From Sporosarcina sp. FSL K6-1508 (GTDB lineage: Bacteria > Bacillota > Bacilli > Bacillales_A > Planococcaceae), in NCBI RefSeq assembly GCF_038007465.1, contig NZ_JBBOXF010000001.1, positions 2,119,001-2,183,000 of the forward strand: 64,000 bases of DNA. Direction: 5' to 3'. The position numbers and the translations under genes are program-made. Under the pieces are notes generated by a model that was not told the DNA's origin, did not search any database, and saw only the letters and a list, made by a program, of their open reading frames with translations. The first letter of the stretch is position 1, and each line of letters starts with the position of its first letter. Positions 18,056-27,313 of this stretch are shown here, piece by piece.

Positions 18056-18105
18056 CTTGTGTTTGATGTATGGCTTAGTAGGTATTAATACAATCGGATA
18101 ATATA

Positions 18106-18145
18106 AAAATGACGACGAATCAATAATGATTCGTCGTCATTTTTC
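18106..18145. terminator. Terminator after the Cache chemoreceptor
   Basis: AATGACGACGAATC pairs with GATTCGTCGTCATT and is followed by a T run. Confidence 0.85.
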
Positions 18146-18210
18146 ATTTAACATTCCCACAAAGAAGGAACAGGTTAACGTAATATATTAACAGACACGA
18201 CTATTATTTA

Positions 18211-18648
18211 TTACTTCGTCATCATTAATTCTTTTTTGTCATGGCCTTTGAACTGCACTTTTAATTTCAGGGTTTTATAATCGATAATACCGAACGTTTC
18301 TGATGCTTTCTTGATAATATCTTCAGCATCCATGTCGGGATCCAGGGAGAGTTCTTCGAATAGTGTATCGAGTTTCTTCATTGCTTTATTACCATTCAAG
18401 TAAAGATCCTCCGCTTGATTTTTGTATATTGCCTCTGTCTTATCACGCTTTTCATTATAGTTAGCAATAAGCGCTTCCTTTAATTCTTTTGTATCGATTG
18501 TTATATCGAAAGAAGTGAAGCCATATTTCTCCCCAAAAGGCTCTTTGGACGCATCGGGTTCTGTAACTAAGTTCTTATTGCTACAACCGACAATCAGAAC
18601 TATAGAAGAAATAATGGTGACGATTAGTATTTTTCTCATCACTTTCAA
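18211..18648 (-). CDS. YusW-like lipoprotein
   Basis: About 145 residues. The N-terminus is a lipoprotein signal (MRKILIVTIISSIVLIVGC, lipobox IVGC), so the mature protein is lipid-anchored at its Cys outside the membrane. The rest, about 115 soluble charged residues (FTSFDITIDTKELKEALIANY), resembles Bacillus YusW, whose function is unknown. Start choice is open: AAAGG suits a TTG at 18648, and an ATG at 18639 begins exactly at the signal peptide. Single gene. Confidence 0.65.
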   Translation of the reverse strand: MKVMRKILIVTIISSIVLIVGCSNKNLVTEPDASKEPFGEKYGFTSFDITIDTKELKEALIANYNEKRDKTEAIYKNQAEDLYLNGNKAMKKLDTLFEELSLDPDMDAEDIIKKASETFGIIDYKTLKLKVQFKGHDKKELMMTK

Positions 18649-18768
18649 CTGGGTCATCCTTTCCCGCCATATCAAATGCAGGCTACTGTCAATCTAACCG
18701 TTGAAGGTAAAAGTTATACGGATAGGAATAGTGAATCTGCCATGAAGAAAATTCCGAGTAATTCAACG

Positions 18769-19674
18769 CTAGACGCCCAGAAAGAACAGTACAAGGGGAA
18801 TGGTAAGGATACTTATTAGTGTCGTGATAAATGTTGTAAAGGATACTAAATCCGGTTCTGTCCCAAATTGTAGTGCAAGCATTGTTGTGTTCGCTGCTGC
18901 AGGCATGGAGGCTTGTACAATAATAACCGCCTTTAGAAGGTCATTGACAGGCATGAAATATAAAATTCCTGCGGCTATCAAAGGGGAGACCGCCATTCTG
19001 ATGATACTGACTGCAGAAACATAGCGATAAGCAACCCTTTTTCTTGAAATAGCTGCAAGCTGCATACCGAGTACGAGCATCACCGTCGGAATGGATGCAT
19101 CAGCAACAAGACTGATGGCTTCCATTAAAGCGCTTGGAACAGTTACTGAAACTAGTTGAAGCCCGATGCCTAAAAAGGCGGCGTAAATGAGCGGCATGCG
19201 AATCACTCGCTGAGCGGACTGGCGTAATGTAGACTTTTCTTCTCCACCGATAGACGCAAAGAAAATTCCTACAGTATTCATTAGTAACGATTGAAACACC
19301 ATCATAATGACTGCATAGTCAAACCCAACTGCTCCGAATGCAAAGAGGACAACGGGTGCTCCGTAATTCCCACTATTCATGAACACGCCCCCAAGAATCA
19401 TTGCCGATAGCTGAGACCGTGTTGCCTTCATAATCAGTGCTGTAATCCAAACGATAACAAGTAGGACGCTTGTAAGGGTTAAACTAAATAAGACAATATA
19501 AAAATAGTCCATCGTTAATTCATTGGAATAAAATGTCCGAAATGCTAAAAAAGGAGACATTAAATAAAGGGCTGCTGTTGAAATTGATTTAATATCAAAG
19601 CCAATAAACTTTTGTCCTATGTATCCAATAAAAAAGATAATAAATACAGGTAAAATAATTAATATTAAATTCAT
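18769..19674 (-). CDS. AEC-family (auxin efflux carrier-like) transporter
   Basis: 301 residues with about ten hydrophobic helices in two similar halves, the AEC/malonate-transporter architecture. Conserved pieces: FFIGYIGQKFIGFD at the start, FMNSGNYGAPV in the fourth helix and VIIVQASMPAAANTTMLALQFG near the end, given in parts. Bacterial members export or import organic acids; the substrate is unknown here. The start ATG has GGAG upstream. Monocistronic and divergent from the YlmA-like gene. Confidence 0.82.
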   Translation of the reverse strand: MNLILIILPVFIIFFIGYIGQKFIGFDIKSISTAALYLMSPFLAFRTFYSNELTMDYFYIVLFSLTLTSVLLVIVWITALIMKATRSQLSAMILGGVFMNSGNYGAPVVLFAFGAVGFDYAVIMMVFQSLLMNTVGIFFASIGGEEKSTLRQSAQRVIRMPLIYAAFLGIGLQLVSVTVPSALMEAISLVADASIPTVMLVLGMQLAAISRKRVAYRYVSAVSIIRMAVSPLIAAGILYFMPVNDLLKAVIIVQASMPAAANTTMLALQFGTEPDLVSFTTFITTLISILTIPLVLFFLGV

Positions 19675-19777
19675 TAAGGTTCAACTCCAACATTATGACC
19701 TGTTACTAGCATAGCAGAATTTGGATTATTCAACTATAATGGTGTACAAACAAAATGAAGAATGGGAGGTTTTTATT

Positions 19778-20611
19778 ATGAATAAAATAGTTTCGTTTAA
19801 GGATGTATCATTCAGTAGAGGAGATCGGCTAATTTTACAGGCTATTAATTGGACCGTTAGACAAAATGAGCATTGGGGAATACTTGGTTTGAATGGATCA
19901 GGGAAGACGTCCCTTCTCAATATCATGTCCGCATTTAATTTCCCTTCAAATGGTGAAGTTACTATAATGGGAAATCTATTTGGAAAAACCAATTTGCCGG
20001 AACTGCGGAGAGAAATCGGTTTTGTCGGCAGTTCTTTGGATCGCTTTGCGGAGTATTTCAATAACGAAACGATTGAAAGAGTTGTCGTAAGTGGGAAGTT
20101 TGCGAGTTTCGGTATTTATGAACAAGTGAAAAAAGAAGATTTGGAGAAAGCGGATTCTTTACTCGAAAGTTTACACTTAATATATTTGAAAGGAAAGACG
20201 TATCAAAAGCTTTCTGAAGGAGAGAAACGGAGGGTGCTCATCGCACGTGCGTTAATGAGTGACCCTAAAATGCTTGTATTGGACGAACCTTGTTCAGGAT
20301 TGGATATTCTTTCACGTGAAAAGTTCTTGCAATCTTTAGATGGAATAATGGGAACAGGCTGTCATATTGTCTACGTAACTCATCATATTGAAGAGCTTGT
20401 CCCGGGGATATCGCATGTTCTTCTTCTTAAAGAAGGAAAAATCGTAGCGCAAGGAGCAAAAGAAGAAGTAATAAATGATAAGCTACTAAGCGAAACATAC
20501 CGGATTCCTGTCAGTGTACAATGGAGAGAATCTAGACCATGGCTGGTAGTGAACAGGGGCAAAGCGGGGGAGGAAGCGGACATCCGTTCACAAAAAAGTG
20601 CTTTTTCATAA
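19778..20611 (+). CDS. ABC transporter ATP-binding protein, YlmA-like
   Basis: About 277 residues: Walker A GLNGSGKTS (about 37-45), signature KLSEGEKRRVLIARAL (SEGEK rather than SGGQ), Walker B MLVLDEPCSGLD and H-loop YVTHH. It resembles Bacillus YlmA, an orphan ATPase of the ModF/PhnC-like type with no permease next to it; the partner and substrate are unknown. An in-frame ATG at 19721 is not used: GGGAGG sits 8 bases before the ATG at 19778. Confidence 0.8.
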   Translation: MNKIVSFKDVSFSRGDRLILQAINWTVRQNEHWGILGLNGSGKTSLLNIMSAFNFPSNGEVTIMGNLFGKTNLPELRREIGFVGSSLDRFAEYFNNETIERVVVSGKFASFGIYEQVKKEDLEKADSLLESLHLIYLKGKTYQKLSEGEKRRVLIARALMSDPKMLVLDEPCSGLDILSREKFLQSLDGIMGTGCHIVYVTHHIEELVPGISHVLLLKEGKIVAQGAKEEVINDKLLSETYRIPVSVQWRESRPWLVVNRGKAGEEADIRSQKSAFS

Positions 20612-20685
20612 GGCACCATCTTGCTTCTTACTATACAATTAAAGGATAGTGTTTTATTTAAATAGTAATGGAGTGAATAAGTGTC

Positions 20686-21237
20686 ATGAAAAATAATGAG
20701 AGTTCTGTAAAAACGTTTAAAAAACGTAATTATAAACCGTGGATTATTGCAATTTCCATCATTTTGATAGGTGCCATTGGTGCCCTGTCTGGGATGCGAG
20801 GGGAAAAAGATTTTGATGCATTTGATCTAACAATCCTGCCTTTGACAAATGCGATTTTGAACAGTTTTACTTTTGTGTTCTTGGTTTGTGCTCTAATCGC
20901 TATTCTTAAACGGAATATAACCGTTCATCGCCGCTTTATATATGCAGCGTTTGTCACGACATCGCTATTCTTGGTCACGTATGTCTCTTATCATTATCTA
21001 GCTCCATCCACGCCATATGGCGGAGAAGGTTTTATGGCCGGATTCTATTACTTTATCCTGATTACACACATCATTCTTGCGGCAGCTATTGTTCCGCTTG
21101 CGCTGACGAGTGTGGCGCGGGCATGGAATATGGAGAACGAGCGCCATAAGAAAATTGCTAGGTGGACAATGCCAATTTGGCTATATGTCAGTTTTACTGG
21201 TGTGTTGGTGTATATCCTGATTTCTCCTTACTATTAA
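20686..21237 (+). CDS. DUF420 membrane protein, YozB-like
   Basis: 183 residues with five hydrophobic helices (WIIAISIILIGAIGALSG, ILNSFTFVFLVCALIAIL, YAAFVTTSLFLVTYVSY, YYFILITHIILAAAIVPLAL, MPIWLYVSFTGVLVYILI). It has the conserved HRRF, YHYL and THI..A histidine pattern of DUF420/CtaM. Relatives are linked to assembly of heme-copper oxidases; CtaM in Staphylococcus is needed for QoxB. The role here is inferred. Convergent with the SDR gene, sharing a terminator. Confidence 0.82.
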   Translation: MKNNESSVKTFKKRNYKPWIIAISIILIGAIGALSGMRGEKDFDAFDLTILPLTNAILNSFTFVFLVCALIAILKRNITVHRRFIYAAFVTTSLFLVTYVSYHYLAPSTPYGGEGFMAGFYYFILITHIILAAAIVPLALTSVARAWNMENERHKKIARWTMPIWLYVSFTGVLVYILISPYY

Positions 21238-21300
21238 GTTAGTTGTGCTAGTAAAAAAGAATTTTTAGCTGAAATGTCGGGTACCAAGTACTCACACAAT

Positions 21301-21352
21301 AAAAAACGTGTCCCACTGATCTGAAAATAGACTAGTGGGACACGCTTTTTTG
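21301..21352. terminator. Bidirectional terminator between yozB-like and SDR genes
   Basis: ACGTGTCCCACT pairs with AGTGGGACACG, flanked by A6 and T6 runs, giving good terminators on both strands. Confidence 0.85.
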
Positions 21353-21476
21353 ATTTCATCTATGTGTAGCGCTTAATGGGTGTAAGTCGGTGCTAGACCA
21401 ACCTATACAGGTAATAAACTGTCTCAGGCCGGTAATTTACAATCAGATGGAATACACTCACTTTGCATCGTTTTGA

Positions 21477-22193
21477 TTAAGGATTCGTCGACCATAAACC
21501 AGCGGATTTAACAAGAATACGCGGATGCAGTTTCAACTGTGCAACCATTACTTCAGCAAGATCTTCCGGTTGCATTACTTTGTCGGGATTACCATCTGTC
21601 AGGTTTTCATCGAACGCCAAGTCTGTAGCGACTGTACTTGGTGTCAACGCGCTTACACGGATATTATGCTTTCGCACTTCAAGCATTAGTGATTCTGTAA
21701 GTCCGAGAACACCGAATTTTGATGCGCTGTATGCACTTGTAACAGGTGCGCCTTTTTGACCGGCAGTAGAGGAGATATTAATGATGTCCCCTGATTCTCT
21801 TTCGATCATTTCCGGTAAAACAGCTCTAGTGACATAATAAACGCCCATCAAGTTGACATCGATAATGTTTTTGAATTCCTCAGGTGACAGTTCAAGGAAT
21901 TTGCCGAATTTACCAATCCCTGCATTGTTAATGAGGATATCAATTGGACCAAGTTCCGATTTGATATGTTCAACCGCAGCAATGACGGATTCATTATCCG
22001 ATACATCAGCGGTAGCCATCGTCACTACTATATCATATTCGCTGAGTTCTTTTACTACTTTCTCAAGATTTTCAGCTGTTCTTCCGATAAGTCCTACATT
22101 TATGCCTTCTTTAGCAAATGCAATTGCCGTTGCACGACCGATTCCACGGCCTGCTCCAGTAATAATAGCGTTTTTTCCCTTTATAATTTGCAT
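21477..22193 (-). CDS. Short-chain dehydrogenase, FabG-like 3-ketoacyl reductase family
   Basis: About 238 residues. Cofactor motif TGAGRGIGRA near residues 12-21, NNAG about 87, and the catalytic set Ser (NISSTAG), Tyr and Lys (YSASK). Typical of FabG/YqjQ-like enzymes with NADP preference suggested by the Arg residues after the glycine motif. The substrate is not readable. AAGGAG lies 8 bases before the ATG at 22193; a GTG at 22202 overlaps the ribosome site. Monocistronic. The 360-bp gap upstream (22194-22552) holds no recognised element. Confidence 0.82.
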   Translation of the reverse strand: MQIIKGKNAIITGAGRGIGRATAIAFAKEGINVGLIGRTAENLEKVVKELSEYDIVVTMATADVSDNESVIAAVEHIKSELGPIDILINNAGIGKFGKFLELSPEEFKNIIDVNLMGVYYVTRAVLPEMIERESGDIINISSTAGQKGAPVTSAYSASKFGVLGLTESLMLEVRKHNIRVSALTPSTVATDLAFDENLTDGNPDKVMQPEDLAEVMVAQLKLHPRILVKSAGLWSTNP

Positions 22194-22552
22194 AAATGAC
22201 ACTCCTTCTATGAATAGTCTCTACATATAGCAGTATAACAAATGCAGGCTGAATTAGTGCCCATGGAGATTTAAATGGAGTTTTGCAACCACACAAATAG
22301 AAAGTTTAAACTGACGCGTTTATTTTATTAAAATTGCCTGCTTAGGGGACTGAGAACGTAATAAAATGTATTTTTAAAGGAGGCAAGGTCGAAGGCGCTT
22401 TTTTGTGTGTTACTATACAAGTAAAGCAGTGAAAGTTAGATTTCTTTGATAATATGTCCTCTAAAAAATGGGTGTAACGGTTATAAACCGACAACAGTAC
22501 TTGTTAACAGCAGATTTTACATTGGGAAACATAGACTAAGCGTAAAAGTGAG

Positions 22553-24037
22553 ATGATGAAGTTGCACATTCATTTGGTTGCAAAAGATAGGTTAGAGGCT
22601 GAAGGGATTCGTTGGATTGTTGAAACCCATTTAACAGGAGCGACTATGACGGCATTTGAAACAGTGGAAGACTATGTCTGTCAATTTAAAAATACCATCC
22701 CCGATTTACTCCTATTGGATATGGATACATGGGTAAATGAAAATGATGGAATCGGGGAATTGCTGCGAAAAATGAATATTCGCTGGTTAGGGCTCTCCTC
22801 CGAACGCATATTTCAAACAGCGTATCGCGGGCTTCGATTTCATGCGGAAGATGTGTTATTCCGCCCATTCTCTCCAACGGATTTAATCAAACAGATTCAA
22901 CAAGTCCGCTATCAGCTTAGAAATGCACAACGTGAAAATACAAGACTGGGCAGTGAAGTAGTTGATTTTTCAATTGATTATGCGGATCTGTTCTTTCTAG
23001 AGCGCGTTCCCTTAAAGAAGATTACAATGTCAGCTTTTTTGATGAGAAATACGGATACGCTACCGCTTGTTTACGATGCTTTAAAAAGATTTACGTTTAC
23101 CAAAGCGAACAAGCTTTTCGCCTTATCGGGGTTTGTACTTTGTGTCCATGATACAAATGATGTAACGCTTTTTCATGAAGAATACCGTGCGTTTCTCGTG
23201 CAATGGAAAGAGCAAGTCGGTGAACCGCTGTCAATTGTAAGCAATGATTCCTTACCGCATCATTCGGTAAAAGAAACGTATTTACAAACAAAAAAGTTAA
23301 CAGAAGAAATTTTTTTCGAAGGATATGACATTATTCTGTCGAATGATAAGCAAGTTAATTGGCTGGCGATGGACCCTTTTCTTACACCGTTAGAACAGCG
23401 GGAATGGATTGAAATGTTGGAGAAAAGGGATGCGAAGGGAATTTGCGATTGGGTGGAAAATGAGTTTCTTACCTATAAAAAACCCTACCCTGATCCCGAA
23501 ATTGTACGTGTGCGCCTAACAAGTGTACTGGCACAAATTCGGAGATATATGAAATCTTATAATATCCAGACGGCCGATTGGGAAACAGCTTATTATGGCG
23601 TATTTCACCAAATCTTTAAAAGCCCGATTATTTATGAAATTGTACAAGAGTTGTTGGCATTTACGACACATCTTATATCAGTGGAATCCCTGAACTTACA
23701 TTTACGAGATGGCGAGCAGTCATTAGTTGAAAAAACGAATGCTTTAATCGAATCGAATTACTGGAATGCCCAATGGGGACTAACCGATTGTGCAGAATCT
23801 CTGCGGATCAATAAAAGTACATTGAGTCGCCGATTTGCGGCCGAATCAAAACAGTCCTTTCGGGTTATATTGCATAACGTGCGCATACAGGAAGCAAAAC
23901 GGTTACTCCAAGAAACAGACCTATCTATGGAAGAAATCTCCCGTTTAGTCGGCTATTCTCATCAAAGTTACTTTACTGCGAAGTTTAAACAAGTTGAAAA
24001 GACAACCCCTTTTGCCTACCGTATGGGTTTAGTTTAG
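22553..24037 (+). CDS. AraC-type regulator with degenerate receiver domain
   Basis: 494 residues. The N-terminus looks like a response-regulator receiver with the phospho-Asp region PDLLLLDMDTW. The usual acidic pair is missing (HLVAKDRL), and the Lys-Pro motif reads RPF (VLFRPFSPTD). The middle 250 residues resemble YesN-type linkers. The last 100 residues are an AraC helix-turn-helix pair (CAESLRINKSTLSRRF and MEEISRLVGYSHQSYFTAKF). There is no histidine kinase nearby. It lies directly upstream of hutU, whose promoter carries a direct repeat, so it is a candidate activator of hutUI. This link is inferred. Confidence 0.75.
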   Translation: MMKLHIHLVAKDRLEAEGIRWIVETHLTGATMTAFETVEDYVCQFKNTIPDLLLLDMDTWVNENDGIGELLRKMNIRWLGLSSERIFQTAYRGLRFHAEDVLFRPFSPTDLIKQIQQVRYQLRNAQRENTRLGSEVVDFSIDYADLFFLERVPLKKITMSAFLMRNTDTLPLVYDALKRFTFTKANKLFALSGFVLCVHDTNDVTLFHEEYRAFLVQWKEQVGEPLSIVSNDSLPHHSVKETYLQTKKLTEEIFFEGYDIILSNDKQVNWLAMDPFLTPLEQREWIEMLEKRDAKGICDWVENEFLTYKKPYPDPEIVRVRLTSVLAQIRRYMKSYNIQTADWETAYYGVFHQIFKSPIIYEIVQELLAFTTHLISVESLNLHLRDGEQSLVEKTNALIESNYWNAQWGLTDCAESLRINKSTLSRRFAAESKQSFRVILHNVRIQEAKRLLQETDLSMEEISRLVGYSHQSYFTAKFKQVEKTTPFAYRMGLV

Positions 24038-24041
24038 CAAC

Positions 24042-24072
24042 ATCCTTTTCACAAATGTGACAAGGATCTTTT
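24042..24072 (+). terminator. Terminator of the AraC-type regulator gene
   Basis: ATCCTTTTCAC pairs with GTGACAAGGAT at 10 of 11 positions, then CTTTTTAT. It separates the regulator from hutU. Confidence 0.75.
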
Positions 24073-24137
24073 TATGTGCAACAAATTATAAAAAACTTGA
24101 ATACAAGTAATTATTAATCAACAAAAAGTAAAAAGAC

Positions 24138-24156
24138 AACTAGATTATAACTAGAT
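24138..24156 (+). promoter_or_regulatory. Direct repeat at the hutU promoter, candidate activator site
   Basis: AACTAGAT occurs twice, 11 bp apart, ending about 17 bp before a TATAAT (24173-24178). No recognisable -35 lies at the proper distance; the repeat occupies that place, as expected for an AraC-type activator. Confidence 0.5.
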
Positions 24157-24207
24157 ATCTAAATCTTCCATTTATAATGAAGATAACAATAAAAGGGGGT
24201 AATTTTT

Positions 24208-25887
24208 ATGAAAGCGATTGCAGAGGAAAAGGTAATTCGTTATAGAGGATCAGAATTGAACACAAAAGGTTGGTTACAAGAGGCCGCTCTTCGTATGTTA
24301 ATGAATAACTTAGATGCGGAAGTAGCGGAGCATCCTGATAAGCTAGTTGTCTATGGAGGAATCGGGAAAGCTGCCCGAAATTGGGAGAGTTTTGATGCGA
24401 TTGTAAAGTCACTGAAAGAATTGGAAAATGACGAAACGCTGCTTGTTCAATCGGGCAAACCAGTGGCAGTCTTCAAATCGCATTCGGACGCACCACGTGT
24501 CCTGATTGCAAATTCAAATATCGTTCCCGCTTATGCAAATTGGGAGACCTTCCATGAGCTTGATAAAAAAGGATTGATGATGTACGGGCAAATGACAGCG
24601 GGAAGCTGGATTTACATTGGTTCACAAGGGATTGTACAAGGCACTTATGAAACATTTGTGGAACTCGCCAAAAAACATTTTAATGGCAGTTTGAAGGGGA
24701 CGATTACAGTAACTGCAGGACTTGGTGGCATGGGTGGAGCACAGCCACTTGCAGTAACGATGGCAGGCGGGGTTTGTATCGGAATTGAAGTTGATGAGAC
24801 ACGGATCGATCGCCGTATTGAAACCCGTTATACCGATGTCAAAACCGATTCATTGGATGAAGCAATCAAACTAGCGGAAGATGCAAAAAAAGAGGGTAAA
24901 GCTTTATCTATCGGATTGTTGGGGAATGCCTCAGATATTTTACCTGAGATGATAGACCGCAACTTCATACCAGATGTATTGACAGACCAAACATCTGCAC
25001 ATGACCCGTTAAACGGGTATATTCCGTCTAAAATGTCCCTAGAAGAAGCCGAGCAACTTCGTACGAGCAACCCGGAAGAATATGTGAAACTTTCAACAGC
25101 ATCTATGGCAAAACACGTCCAATCAATGTTGGAATTAATGGACAAAGGCGCGATTACATTTGATTATGGCAATAATATTCGCCAAGTTGCAAAAGATGAA
25201 GGTGTTGAAAATGCGTTCGATTTCCCGGGATTTGTTCCCGCATATATCCGTCCGCAGTTTTGCGAGGGGAAAGGACCATTCCGCTGGGTAGCTTTATCAG
25301 GTGATCCGGAAGATATTTATAAATTGGATGAAGCCATTTTAAAAGAGTTCAGTTATAATGAGCATCTTTGTAATTGGATTCGGTTGGCACAGGAAAAAAT
25401 CGAATTCCAAGGCCTTCCAGCTCGGATTTGTTGGTTAGGGTACGGGGAACGTGCACGCTTTGGCAAAATCATCAATGACATGGTTGCAAGCGGTGAATTA
25501 AGTGCACCGATCGTCATTGGCCGTGATCACCTCGACTCAGGTTCCGTTGCCTCGCCGAATCGTGAAACAGAAGCAATGAAAGACGGTTCGGATGTTGTTG
25601 CCGATTGGCCGATCTTAAACGCAATGATCAATGCAGTCGGGGGCGCCACTTGGGTATCGCTCCATCATGGTGGTGGCGTTGGGATGGGGTACTCAATCCA
25701 TTCGGGTATAGTCATAGTTGCAGATGGATCAAAAGAAGCGGGAATTCGTATTGAACGCGTACTGACAACGGATCCGGGAATGGGAATTGCACGCCATGCA
25801 GATGCTGGTTATGAAGTTGCTGAAAAAACAGCACTTGAAAAAGGCGTCAACATTCCAATGCTTGATAAAGGACGGGATAAACAATGA
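24208..25887 (+). CDS. hutU: Urocanate hydratase (urocanase)
   Basis: 559 residues, full length for HutU. Family blocks: VYGGIGKAARNWESF, GLGGMGGAQPLA (NAD-binding glycine loop), FCEGKGPFRWVALSGDP, ICWLGYGERARFG and SLHHGGGVGMGYS. It converts urocanate to imidazolonepropionate with tightly bound NAD+, the second step of histidine breakdown. AAGGGGG precedes the ATG. Its end overlaps hutI by 4 bases. Unlike B. subtilis, it is not downstream of hutH but in a separate, convergent unit. Confidence 0.96.
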   Translation: MKAIAEEKVIRYRGSELNTKGWLQEAALRMLMNNLDAEVAEHPDKLVVYGGIGKAARNWESFDAIVKSLKELENDETLLVQSGKPVAVFKSHSDAPRVLIANSNIVPAYANWETFHELDKKGLMMYGQMTAGSWIYIGSQGIVQGTYETFVELAKKHFNGSLKGTITVTAGLGGMGGAQPLAVTMAGGVCIGIEVDETRIDRRIETRYTDVKTDSLDEAIKLAEDAKKEGKALSIGLLGNASDILPEMIDRNFIPDVLTDQTSAHDPLNGYIPSKMSLEEAEQLRTSNPEEYVKLSTASMAKHVQSMLELMDKGAITFDYGNNIRQVAKDEGVENAFDFPGFVPAYIRPQFCEGKGPFRWVALSGDPEDIYKLDEAILKEFSYNEHLCNWIRLAQEKIEFQGLPARICWLGYGERARFGKIINDMVASGELSAPIVIGRDHLDSGSVASPNRETEAMKDGSDVVADWPILNAMINAVGGATWVSLHHGGGVGMGYSIHSGIVIVADGSKEAGIRIERVLTTDPGMGIARHADAGYEVAEKTALEKGVNIPMLDKGRDKQ

Positions 25888-27143
25888 CAAAACCACTTTG
25901 GATTATACACGCAACGCAACTTGCAACATTAGCCAATGACAAAAAAGGGCCTCGCATAAAAGATGCGATGTCTGATCTTGGACTGATTGAGGACGGCAGT
26001 TTGTGGATTGAGGATGGAGTTATTAAAGCAGTTGGAAAGACATCAGAACTTGAGAAACAATATGCCGATAGACAGCATGAAGCGGAAGTTGTAGATGCTA
26101 AGGGCCATCTTGTGACCCCTGGCTTAGTAGACCCCCATACGCATGTAGCTTACGGTGGAAGTCGTGAACGTGAATTTGAGATGCGTCTAGAAGGTGCAAC
26201 GTATATGGATATTATGAATGCCGGCGGCGGCATCCATGCAACTACACGGATGACGCGTGAAGCAACTGAAGAGCAATTGATAGAACAAACAACGAAGCGT
26301 TTGGATCTTTTCCTTGAACATGGCGTAACAACTGTAGAAGGAAAAAGTGGTTACGGCATGAATCTTGAGACGGAGTTGAAACAACTTCGTGTCATGAGGA
26401 AATTACAAGAAACACACGCAATCGATATTGTACCGACTTTTATGGGGGCCCATGCGGTTCCAAGTGAATACAAAGGCCGGGAAGACGAATATGTCGATTT
26501 GCTAATTGATGAAATGCTACCTGTTATCGCAAATGAAAAACTTGCTGTATTTAACGATGTGTTTTGTGAGAAAGGCGTATTTACGCCTGAGCAATCGGAA
26601 CGCGTACTAGAAGCAGGAAAACGACATGGCTTAATTCCGAAAATTCATGCCGATGAAATCGAATCGTACGGTGGAGCGGAGCTTGCGGCAAAAGTAGGCG
26701 CAATTTCAGCAGAGCATTTACTCAAAGCTTCTGATGAAGGCATTCAAGCAATGGCGAAAGCGGGTACAATCGCCTGTCTTCTTCCGGCAACTGCACTTTA
26801 CTTACGTGAGGAAGCGGCGGCAGGAAGAAAAATGATTGATGAAGGTGTTGCCGTTGCGATATCTACAGACTGCAATCCAGGATCATCACCAACGACGTCC
26901 ATGACGCTTGTCATGAACCTAGCTTGCATTTCCATGCGACTTACACCGGCAGAAGCATTGACAGCTGCAACGTACAATGCAGCTTGTGCAATTAAAAGTG
27001 AAGACAAAGTGGGCTCACTTGAGGTGGGGAAACAGGCAGATATCGTATTATGGAACGCAAAAAACTACCAAGAAATTCAATACTTCTTTGGCATCAATCA
27101 TGTGAAATCTGTATGGAAAAAAGGAAAGAAAGTTGTAGGTTGA
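25884..27143 (+). CDS. hutI: Imidazolonepropionase
   Basis: 419 residues, normal for HutI. An amidohydrolase with metal ligands in VDPHTHVAYGG, later His in TFMGAHAVP and KIHADEIE, and Asp in ISTDCNPGS. It opens imidazolonepropionate to N-formimino-glutamate in the cytoplasm. Translation is coupled to hutU (ATGA overlap). The next enzyme (hutG or a formiminoglutamate deiminase) is not in this window. Confidence 0.96.
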   Translation: MTKPLWIIHATQLATLANDKKGPRIKDAMSDLGLIEDGSLWIEDGVIKAVGKTSELEKQYADRQHEAEVVDAKGHLVTPGLVDPHTHVAYGGSREREFEMRLEGATYMDIMNAGGGIHATTRMTREATEEQLIEQTTKRLDLFLEHGVTTVEGKSGYGMNLETELKQLRVMRKLQETHAIDIVPTFMGAHAVPSEYKGREDEYVDLLIDEMLPVIANEKLAVFNDVFCEKGVFTPEQSERVLEAGKRHGLIPKIHADEIESYGGAELAAKVGAISAEHLLKASDEGIQAMAKAGTIACLLPATALYLREEAAAGRKMIDEGVAVAISTDCNPGSSPTTSMTLVMNLACISMRLTPAEALTAATYNAACAIKSEDKVGSLEVGKQADIVLWNAKNYQEIQYFFGINHVKSVWKKGKKVVG

Positions 27144-27225
27144 GCAAATGATAAGTTGTATGGGGTTCGATAATAGAAGTGCAAACTGTCAATAGCTAAG
27201 TGGGTGAAAATAGCGAAATAAACGT

Positions 27226-27283
27226 AAAAAAGGGCTACCAGCCAATTCGAAATTTAATCGAATTAGAGGGTAGCCCTATTTTA
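27226..27283. terminator. Bidirectional terminator between hutI and the transporter
   Basis: AGGGCTACC pairs with GGTAGCCCT around an inner AATTCGA/TCGAATT stem, flanked by an A run and TATTTTAT. The two hut units converge here. Confidence 0.8.
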
Positions 27284-27313
27284 TATTTGGTCAATAAGCA
27301 ATGCCATACACGT

